Source: Campylobacterales bacterium
GTDB taxonomy: Bacteria > Campylobacterota > Campylobacteria > Campylobacterales > QNZT01
Direction: 5' to 3'
Assembly: GCA_015489185.1 (NCBI GenBank)
Contig: WGAE01000077.1
Span: 1 to 11,354 of the forward strand
Length of the DNA stretch: 11,354 nucleotides
Each line of letters opens with the position of its first letter. Position 1 is the first letter of the stretch. The notes beneath the pieces were generated by a model. That model made no database searches and was not told the origin of the DNA. It saw only the letters and a list, made by a program, of their open reading frames with translations. Below are positions 7,033 through 11,354 of this stretch, piece by piece. A program made the position numbers and the translations under genes.

Positions 7033-7033
7033 A

Positions 7034-7408
7034 ATGGTATTGCTCTATATCGGTCTGGGTGGATTTTTGGGAGCAATTTCGCGTTTTCTGATCGCAGGCG
7101 CGGTGCAAAAACTCACGGGAGCCTTTTTCCCTGTCGGAACGCTGAGCGTCAACGTACTGGGGAGTTTTATCATCGGTTTTGCGGCGCTCTGGTTTGAACA
7201 GATCGTCGCTCCCGAATACCGCGCCCTTTTTATTACCGGATTTCTGGGTGCTTTGACGACATTTTCGACATTTTCATACGAAACAACAATGCTGATCGAA
7301 CAGAACGCGTGGATGCGCGCCTTCGCCAACATCGCGCTCAACGTTCTCTTAAGTGTCGGCGCGACAATTCTGGCGATGCTCCTTTTTCGTAAATTTTTTA
7401 CGGTTTAA
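7034..7408 (+). CDS. crcB: Fluoride channel CrcB/FluC
   Basis: This 124-residue membrane protein of four helices forms a dual-topology dimeric fluoride channel in the inner membrane and relieves fluoride toxicity. Family marks are GGFLGAISRF (9-18), GTLSVNVLGSFIIG (35-48) with the pore asparagine, and the TGFLGALTTFSTFSYE segment (68-83) with the phenylalanine-box and sodium-site TTFSTF. The length is normal. It begins one base after the DUF190 stop, with AAAAGGA before it, as the last gene of the operon headed by the response regulator. No fluoride riboswitch is visible in the short gap before it. The last 35 codons (from Q90) and the first base of the stop codon lie in a perfect 106-bp direct repeat. 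Its second copy is on the other side of the vapBC pair, so this intact gene appears to mark the insertion boundary. Confidence 0.92.
   Translation: MVLLYIGLGGFLGAISRFLIAGAVQKLTGAFFPVGTLSVNVLGSFIIGFAALWFEQIVAPEYRALFITGFLGALTTFSTFSYETTMLIEQNAWMRAFANIALNVLLSVGATILAMLLFRKFFTV
7301..7406 (+). repeat. 106-bp direct repeat, left copy (3' end of crcB)
   Basis: Positions 7301-7406 are identical base for base to 8229-8334, an offset of 928. The left copy is inside intact crcB. Identity breaks at GAA/CAG on the 5' side and immediately after the first base of the stop codon on the 3' side (TAA here, TGA in the other copy). Confidence 0.97.
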
Positions 7409-7423
7409 GACAGGTAACGCAGG

Positions 7424-7444
7424 GGCTGAATCGGCTTTTGTTTT
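7424..7444 (+). terminator. Weak candidate terminator after crcB
   Basis: GCTG-AAT-CGGC (one G-T pair, extendable by another wobble) is followed by TTTTGTTTT. The stem is short, so the signal is weak, but its place between convergent crcB and vapC fits termination of the five-gene operon. Confidence 0.3.
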
Positions 7445-7446
7445 AC

Positions 7447-7848
7447 CTATTCCATCCAATTTATCAGATCTAATTTCTTTATTCGTTGAAAGTGTTTTTG
7501 ATTATTGGAGACGAGCGTATACCCTTTACTCATCGTAATCGCTGCTATCATTAAATCCATATCCTGAATCAGATTACCTTCTCTTTTTAGCTGCGCTTTC
7601 GTTTCTGCAAAAATTTTGCTTGCAGTTTGATCAAACTCCAGTATCTGAAAATGCGCTAAAAAGCCTTTAACTTTTTCTAAATTCTTTTCGACTCTGTCGG
7701 AATTATATGCACCATAAAGCAATTCGGTATAGTTGATTCTTGTTGTATAGAGATTTGACGGTGCAATCTTTATGAATGCATTTACCACCTCTTTTTGACC
7801 CTTCATAAAATAGATCAGCATATCACTATCGATAACATATCTTCTCAT
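7447..7848 (-). CDS. vapC: VapC-type PIN-domain toxin ribonuclease
   Basis: This 133-residue protein is a single PIN domain. The metal-binding acidic residues are visible: D7 (and D9) in YVIDSDMLIYFMKG, E42 in NYTELLYGA, and D96/D98 in IQDMDLMIAAITMSKGYTLV. The closing NNQKHFQRIKKLDLINW matches the usual TNNxxHF end. VapC toxins are magnesium-dependent endoribonucleases that cut specific RNAs, often tRNAs or rRNA, when freed from their antitoxin. The usual N of the D-x-N motif is replaced by D9. The gene overlaps its antitoxin by four bases (ATGA) and is translated after it. Composition is clearly richer in A and T than the neighbours, which suggests recent gain. The family is firm; the target RNA is unknown. 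Confidence 0.9.
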   Translation of the reverse strand: MRRYVIDSDMLIYFMKGQKEVVNAFIKIAPSNLYTTRINYTELLYGAYNSDRVEKNLEKVKGFLAHFQILEFDQTASKIFAETKAQLKREGNLIQDMDLMIAAITMSKGYTLVSNNQKHFQRIKKLDLINWME

Positions 7849-8093
7849 AAACTAAAATCGATCTCTTTACTTGTTTTATCCTCTTTAATTGCCTTAAGCA
7901 TCTTCTCTGCTTCAGATGCTTTCAGTGAACCTGCAAACTTTAAGAGAGAATTTTGCTTTAACTTCTTCTCTTTACTAAAAAGTTCTATTGCTTTTTCAAT
8001 AATTTCAGTTTTCGTTGCATGAAGTTCCTCACTTAATTGATCGAGCGTAGCTATCACCTTTTCATCTAATCGTATATTGACTGCTCGTTTCAC
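7845..8093 (-). CDS. vapB: VapB-type ribbon-helix-helix antitoxin
   Basis: This 82-residue protein has an N-terminal ribbon-helix-helix DNA-binding unit: AVNIRLDEKVIATLDQLSEEL as the strand and first helix, TKTEIIEKAIELFSKEKKL as the second. A charged C-terminal tail (AEKMLKAIKEDKTSKEIDF) should wrap and block the toxin. As in related systems it should dimerise, bind operators in its own promoter, and repress more strongly in complex with VapC. The start is GTG at 8093 with an excellent GGGGAG six bases before it; no ATG is available in frame. The promoter upstream contains two perfect palindromes that fit this DNA-binding role. Placed between copies of a duplicated crcB end, the pair is probably a mobile or recently inserted module. 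Confidence 0.86.
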   Translation of the reverse strand: MKRAVNIRLDEKVIATLDQLSEELHATKTEIIEKAIELFSKEKKLKQNSLLKFAGSLKASEAEKMLKAIKEDKTSKEIDFSL

Positions 8094-8114
8094 AACATTC
8101 TCCCCTAAGTGATT

Positions 8115-8149
8115 TACAATATTGTAGCAAAAATAACTATTTTTGTAAA
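8115..8149 (-). promoter_or_regulatory. vapBC promoter with two overlapping palindromic operators
   Basis: Reading leftward: -35 TTTACA (8149-8144), 17-base spacer, -10 TACAAT (8126-8121) with a TG extension. This is the best sigma-70 type promoter in the window. A perfect 12-bp palindrome, TACAATATTGTA (8115-8126), covers the -10. A perfect inverted repeat with 8-bp arms, CAAAAATA-AC-TATTTTTG (8128-8145), fills the spacer and touches the -35. Both are likely VapB or VapBC binding sites for autorepression. Confidence 0.7.
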
Positions 8150-8202
8150 GATTAAGCAGATTTCATATCTTTAACCAGGGAATGTTACGGTTATTGAATA
8201 GT

Positions 8203-8336
8203 TCATACGCGAAAACGATGTTAATCGACAGAACGCGTGGATGCGCGCCTTCGCCAACATCGCGCTCAACGTTCTCTTAAGTGTCGGCGCGACAATTCTG
8301 GCGATGCTCCTTTTTCGTAAATTTTTTACGGTTTGA
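8203..8336 (+). pseudogene. crcB: Stranded, frameshifted crcB 3' fragment
   Basis: This remnant covers the last 44 codons of crcB with no start. Bases 8203-8228 translate as SYAKTMLI then GA, matching SYETTMLIE of intact crcB (S81-E89) at the protein level with several silent differences. One base is missing exactly where the perfect 106-bp identity begins (8229). From there the sequence equals the end of the real gene, ending in TGA instead of TAA. Sequence further left (8094-8202) shows no recognisable crcB match. It cannot encode a channel. It most likely marks the far junction of the vapBC insertion. Confidence 0.85.
8229..8334 (+). repeat. 106-bp direct repeat, right copy
   Basis: Identical to 7301-7406. 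Its right end also supplies the last two codons and the stop of the minus-strand lipoprotein gene (8326-8334). Confidence 0.97.
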
Positions 8337-8883
8337 GATAGTGGGTTTTGAGATGATTTCCCTCGGCATCTTTGGCATCTGGTGAATAGAGAATCGGCTC
8401 AAGTCTTTGGTTGAGTACTTCGGCATTGACGCAGAAGTTATCTGAAAACGGCTCTAACTTCGATTTTTCAATACGTACCGTATCACGCTGCGGCTCGACA
8501 ACCGAATCGACCTTGCCGATCTCTTCCCAGTCCCATTTGTCCGGTTGTTTCGCACGGAAGAGATAACCGTTTTCGACAATATAATCAGCGCCGTTTTCGG
8601 TCGTCAGATTCCCGGTCGAAACATTATTATCGCTGTCGATGATGAATTGAATATATTTCGACTCTTCCGCAGGTACACGACTGTGATCAAATTGCAGATA
8701 GAGATATTGATCATCCGTATACATCCGCAGCCCTTCGCCGTTATCCGTATGCCAGGCTATCATATCCGCATTGAATTCATTCAGTGCGGGATTGCGCTGA
8801 TGGTGTGCCAGCGGGGTTCCTTCCGTCGCACTGTTACATCCGTAAAATAACAAAAGCGCAAGAAAAAAAGAGAGTCGTTTCAT
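8326..8883 (-). CDS. Small lipoprotein with a beta-sandwich (CBM9/DOMON-like) look
   Basis: This 185-residue secreted lipoprotein has a lipoprotein signal peptide, MKRLSFFLALLLFYGC, with lipobox LFYG-C16. The +2 residue is N, so it is likely sorted to the outer membrane. The mature part has LRMYTDDQYLYLQFD, KYIQFIIDSDNNVSTG, ADYIVENGYLFRAK and WEEIG, followed by a late FCVNAEVL strand. This resembles the CBM9-like or DOMON-like beta sandwiches that bind sugars or haem, but no binding residues are diagnostic, so the function is unknown. The start has AAGGA 11 bases before it, slightly long. It lies 71 bases after the acyltransferase gene and may be cotranscribed from purH. Its final codons (LKP then stop) fall inside the crcB repeat, so the convergent overlap with crcB probably existed before the vapBC insertion. 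Confidence 0.7.
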   Translation of the reverse strand: MKRLSFFLALLLFYGCNSATEGTPLAHHQRNPALNEFNADMIAWHTDNGEGLRMYTDDQYLYLQFDHSRVPAEESKYIQFIIDSDNNVSTGNLTTENGADYIVENGYLFRAKQPDKWDWEEIGKVDSVVEPQRDTVRIEKSKLEPFSDNFCVNAEVLNQRLEPILYSPDAKDAEGNHLKTHYLKP

Positions 8884-8954
8884 GATATATTTAATCCTTA
8901 TGATTGATATTTCATGAATCTATCGACCGTTTGACCAAATTCTTGAACGGTGAT

Positions 8955-9551
8955 CTATTTACCGTACATCTCGAAAAGTTTTCGCAGCTTCCGCTCATCT
9001 GTCACATCCTGCCAGCCGCCGCCCTCGTTGCAGATCCACTTCCTGCCGTTGTGGGAGTAGTATTTCGTATCTACCGGATTTTCGGGCGGATAGGTGGTGA
9101 TCCTCTGGCTTCCGTCCTGCAGCACTTCGACGACGGAGTTGTCGGGGATATCTTCGGTGATCGTCACGTTGGCGTCGATGTAGACGTTGTTACCGATTTT
9201 GCAGCCGCCCATGATCGTCACGGCAGGCGAAATGTAGCAGTCATCTCCGATGACCGGTGCACCAAAGTGCGGGTGGTCAATCTGGTTGATCGCATTGATC
9301 GTGACGTTATGGAAGATGACACAGTTTTTACCGATTTTCGCGGGTCCGGAGATGAAAATCGCCTTCAGATCGTGCGGCAGGCAGGGAGGTCCGGCAAATT
9401 CGGTAACGATATTGACACTGCTGCCGTTTTCATACTGGTACATATAGTAAAGTGTCGTCAAAAGTTTTCGCTTCAAGCCACTTGCTTTGAGCGCTTTTTC
9501 TTTAAGCGCAAATATCCCCCCGAATCGTCCGACCAGAACCCGTGCTATCAT
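8955..9551 (-). CDS. Hexapeptide-repeat acyltransferase, serine acetyltransferase (CysE)-like
   Basis: This 198-residue protein carries a left-handed beta helix, seen as repeated I/V-G-x-x hexads: IFISGPAKIGKNCVIFHNVTIN (about 65-86), then PVIGDDCYISPAVTIMGGCKIGNNVYIDANVTI (about 99-131). H81 in FHNVTI matches the catalytic histidine of CysE-type acetyltransferases, which move an acetyl group from acetyl-CoA to a hydroxyl. The loop with DHPHFG (92-97) interrupts the helix where acceptor-binding loops usually sit. The N-terminal part is shorter than in CysE, and an unusual tail of about 40 residues (KYYSHNGRKWICNEGGGW onward) follows the helix. The substrate may not be serine. It starts at an ATG with GGGAG four bases before it and lies 44 bases downstream of purH in the same direction, so the two are probably cotranscribed. 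Confidence 0.7.
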   Translation of the reverse strand: MIARVLVGRFGGIFALKEKALKASGLKRKLLTTLYYMYQYENGSSVNIVTEFAGPPCLPHDLKAIFISGPAKIGKNCVIFHNVTINAINQIDHPHFGAPVIGDDCYISPAVTIMGGCKIGNNVYIDANVTITEDIPDNSVVEVLQDGSQRITTYPPENPVDTKYYSHNGRKWICNEGGGWQDVTDERKLRKLFEMYGK

Positions 9552-9595
9552 ACTCTCCCTTTTTTCTTTCTATATCGACCCAAAAAACTTCGGAA

Positions 9596-11128
9596 TTAAT
9601 GCAAAAAGTGTCGCACACCCGTAAAGTAGAGGCTCATACCGTGTTCGTTCGCCGCTTCGATCACCTCATCGTCACGAATACTGCCGCCCGGCTCGATCAC
9701 CGCACTCACACCCGCTTCTGCCGCCGCGTCAATCGAATCTCTAAACGGGAAGAAGGCTTCGCTCGCCAGTGCCGCACCGGTAACGTCCAGACCACTCTCT
9801 TTCGCTTTTTGCAGCGCACATCTGGCGGCATCGACACGGCTCGTCATCCCCATGCCGATCGCAACCATCGCACCGTTTTTGACGTAGACGACACAGTTAG
9901 ATTTGGTCAGTGCCGCCACTTTCCAGGCGATCTCGAGATCTTTTAGCTCACGCTCCGTCGCCTCCTTTTTGGTGACGCATTTGGCATTTTGCACCTCTTC
10001 GTCACGCACCTTGTCACTCTCCTGCCAGACAAAGCCGCCGTCTACATGTTTGAAGTCGTAAGCGTCGTTTGCCAGTTGCAAGTAGTCGCTCTCCTGCGTG
10101 AAGATCTTGATCCGCTTCTTGTTCGCGAAAACTTCAAGCGCATCGTCGTCGACACTTGCCGCGATGATCACTTCGGTGAAGATCTCATTGATCTTTTCGG
10201 CAAGCTTTTTGTCGAGTCTGCCGTTGATCGCCACCACACCGCCGAATGCCGAGACCGGATCGCATTTGAGCGCTTCGACGTAACTCTCGTAGAGACTCTC
10301 TTTAATCGCAAAGCCGCACGGGTTGGCATGTTTGATGATCGACACCGCCGGTGCCGTACCAAACGATGCGGCGATTTTGATCGCACCGTTGATGTCAGTC
10401 ATGTTGTTGAAACTCGCCTCCCCTTTGAGCGCTTTGAAGTGTTTGGTGAAGAAATCTTCAAACTCATAGAGTGCCCCTTTCTGGTGCGGATTCTCCCCGT
10501 AACGGGTATCGAACACCTTGCTTCCGACGATAAACTGCTTCGCGCCGAAGCCTGCGTTGAAACGACCATTCATGTAGTTGGCGATCATCGCATCATACGC
10601 TGCGGTATGTTCGAATGCCTTGATCATGAGGCTTCTGCGAAATTCGAGACTGTTTTCGCCGTTTTGGAGGCGGCGGATCACTTCGTCGTAGTCGTTTTTA
10701 TCGGTCACGATCATGACATCGGCAAAGTTTTTGGCCGCGCTTCGTACCATCGCCGGACCGCCGATGTCGATATTTTCGATGATTTCCTCAAAATCGTCGG
10801 TTTTGGCGATCGTCTCTTTGAAGGGATAGAGGTTGACGCAGACCAGATCGATCCCGACGATGCCGTGCGCCTTTGCCGTTTCGACATGCGCTTTCAGATC
10901 TCTCCTGTGGAGGATCCCGCCGTGGATGTACGGGTTGAGGGTTTTGACACGCCCGTCGAACATCTCGGGAAACTTCGTCACCTCGGAAATCTCGATCGCA
11001 TCGATCCCCGCCTCTTTCAGCAACTTGTACGTTCCGCCCGTCGAAACAATCTCAAATCCCAGACTCTCCAGCTCTTTGGCAAAATCCACCACACCGCTCT
11101 TGTCACTGACACTGATTAACGCTCTCAA
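9596..11128 (-). CDS. purH: Bifunctional AICAR formyltransferase / IMP cyclohydrolase PurH
   Basis: A full-length 510-residue PurH, which carries out the last two steps of purine synthesis in the cytosol. It adds a formyl group from 10-formyl-THF to AICAR, then closes the ring to make IMP. The N-terminal methylglyoxal-synthase-like domain shows ISVSDKSG (5-12), STGGT (29-33) and MFDGRVKTLNPYIHGGILHR (56-75). The formyltransferase domain shows RYGENPHQ (209-216), the catalytic K266-H267 in IIKHANPCGFA, DPVSAFGGVVA (290-300), SNCVVY (410-415) and the terminal FTGVRHFLH. The start is TTG at 11128 with AGGA five bases before it. There is no frame break. It heads a minus-strand group with the acyltransferase and perhaps the lipoprotein. 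Its leader contains a striking 82-base hairpin. Confidence 0.96.
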   Translation of the reverse strand: MRALISVSDKSGVVDFAKELESLGFEIVSTGGTYKLLKEAGIDAIEISEVTKFPEMFDGRVKTLNPYIHGGILHRRDLKAHVETAKAHGIVGIDLVCVNLYPFKETIAKTDDFEEIIENIDIGGPAMVRSAAKNFADVMIVTDKNDYDEVIRRLQNGENSLEFRRSLMIKAFEHTAAYDAMIANYMNGRFNAGFGAKQFIVGSKVFDTRYGENPHQKGALYEFEDFFTKHFKALKGEASFNNMTDINGAIKIAASFGTAPAVSIIKHANPCGFAIKESLYESYVEALKCDPVSAFGGVVAINGRLDKKLAEKINEIFTEVIIAASVDDDALEVFANKKRIKIFTQESDYLQLANDAYDFKHVDGGFVWQESDKVRDEEVQNAKCVTKKEATERELKDLEIAWKVAALTKSNCVVYVKNGAMVAIGMGMTSRVDAARCALQKAKESGLDVTGAALASEAFFPFRDSIDAAAEAGVSAVIEPGGSIRDDEVIEAANEHGMSLYFTGVRHFLH

Positions 11129-11170
11129 TTTCTTCCTTTTTATGCTTGATTAGAAAATATCCTGTTGAAA

Positions 11171-11252
11171 TCAGGCTTTTTATAAACTACTCCTTCGAGG
11201 GCAAATCCTCCCTGCGGTCTGAGCCTCTCATCGTAGTTTATAAAAAGCCTGA
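11171..11252. repeat. 82-base element with perfect 20-bp inverted repeats in the purH leader
   Basis: The left arm 11171-11190 (starting TCAGGCTTTT) is the exact reverse complement of the right arm 11233-11252. The 42-base interior is richer in G and C and can form a further small stem (AGGG 11198-11201 with CCCT 11210-11213). Transcribed leftward from the -10 at 11272-11267, the element would form the 5' end of the purH transcript, ending about 42 bases before the TTG start. It could be a leader regulator, an RNA stabiliser, or a palindromic repeat of MITE type. An open frame of 61 codons runs through it (11325 to 11140, minus), but it looks like a by-product of the repeat. I do not recognise it as a known riboswitch. 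Confidence 0.75.
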
Positions 11253-11266
11253 CTGGTAGGTTAAAT

Positions 11267-11272
11267 ATTATA
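11267..11272 (-). promoter_or_regulatory. -10 box (TATAAT) of the purH promoter
   Basis: Reading leftward, an exact TATAAT follows a run of eight T and lies within TTTTTTTTATATAAT. There is no -35 match at the right distance, but a T-rich tract before -10 is the Campylobacterota pattern. The transcript would start near 11260, giving a purH leader of about 130 bases that includes the whole 82-base hairpin. Confidence 0.5.
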
Positions 11273-11298
11273 TAAAAAAAACAATTAACCTTCATTTT

Positions 11299-11324
11299 TG
11301 TCAGGCTTTTAAGAGCCTTTGACA
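11299..11324. repeat. Imperfect palindrome upstream of purH
   Basis: TGTCA and TGACA form outer arms, and GGCTTTTAAGAGCC forms a nearly self-complementary core (one G-T pair). Two unpaired bases lie on one side. It shares TCAGGCTTTT with the left arm of the purH leader hairpin. It could be an operator between divergent genes or a decayed relative of the hairpin repeat. Confidence 0.45.
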
Positions 11325-11345
11325 TACTATTTCGTATTACACTTT

Positions 11346-11350
11346 AAGGA
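11346..11350 (+). promoter_or_regulatory. Possible ribosome binding site of a plus-strand gene beyond the right edge
   Basis: AAGGA lies four bases before the end of the window, at a suitable distance from a start codon just outside. No coding sequence is visible, so this is only a hint of a gene divergent from purH. Confidence 0.2.
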
Positions 11351-11354
11351 ATAT

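Noticed and set aside
7409..8228. Possibility that vapBC is an integron cassette or insertion sequence
   Set aside because: I see no attC-like structure, terminal inverted repeats or transposase; the crcB direct repeats explain the borders better.
8919..8948. ACCGTT and AACGGT arms between acyltransferase and lipoprotein
   Set aside because: Arms of six bases with a 14-base loop and no T tract; too weak to call a terminator.
8904..9599. Long plus-strand open frame of 231 codons
   Set aside because: It is the antisense shadow of the hexapeptide acyltransferase, whose beta-helix motifs are unmistakable on the minus strand. The shadow protein shows no family pattern.
9989..11119. Long plus-strand open frame of 376 codons
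   Set aside because: It lies entirely opposite purH, and its D/V/R-rich sequence is the expected antisense of a coding region.
11140..11325. 61-codon minus-strand open frame through the purH leader
   Set aside because: Most of it is the 82-base inverted repeat read as protein. There is no clear ribosome site at its ATG and it ends next to purH. A leader peptide cannot be excluded but I do not call it.

Overview
This window looks like chromosomal DNA from a member of the Campylobacterota (Epsilonproteobacteria), probably one of the free-living sulfur or hydrogen oxidising lineages; I cannot name the genus. Three things point there. The response regulator and sensor pair reads like the ArsR/ArsS pair of Helicobacter relatives. 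The best promoters have a strong -10 box, often with a TG extension or a T-rich tract before it, and mostly a poor -35. Genes are packed tightly, with several TTG and GTG starts. Base composition is moderate, except for one AT-rich toxin-antitoxin insert.

Positions 1-4150 are a cell-surface polysaccharide locus. A glycosyltransferase family 4 gene runs off the left edge on the minus strand. Divergent from it is a WaaL/Wzy-type O-antigen ligase. Convergent with the ligase is a minus-strand operon of three translationally coupled genes: a GmhA-like SIS-domain protein, a KpsS/KpsC-like glycosyltransferase and a family 2 type glycosyltransferase. Together they probably build and attach part of the LPS or capsule glycan.

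Positions 4151-4299 form a compact divergent promoter region with three inverted repeats. From it a plus-strand operon (4300-7408) reads response regulator, sensor kinase, a small degenerate GGDEF-like protein, a DUF190 (PII-like) protein, and the fluoride channel CrcB/FluC. The gaps are 6, 29, 10 and 1 bases. This suggests that two-component signalling, an inactive cyclase-fold protein and fluoride efflux are made together.

Positions 7409-8336 hold an AT-rich insertion: a vapBC type II toxin-antitoxin pair on the minus strand with a palindrome-rich promoter. It is bracketed by a perfect 106-bp direct repeat of the 3' end of crcB. The left copy belongs to the intact crcB gene. The right copy is a stranded fragment with about 26 bases of diverged, frameshifted crcB-like sequence in front of it. 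The arrangement looks like a small element that entered at the 3' end of crcB and left that gene whole.

Positions 8326-11354 are minus-strand housekeeping and accessory genes: purH (bifunctional purine biosynthesis enzyme), a CysE-like hexapeptide acyltransferase and a small lipoprotein whose last codons lie inside the crcB repeat. Upstream of purH, a T-rich -10 promoter would give a leader that begins with a perfect 20-bp-stem inverted repeat of 82 bases. This unusual leader or palindromic element is one of the more interesting objects here. The right edge probably contains the ribosome binding site of a plus-strand gene that starts outside the window.
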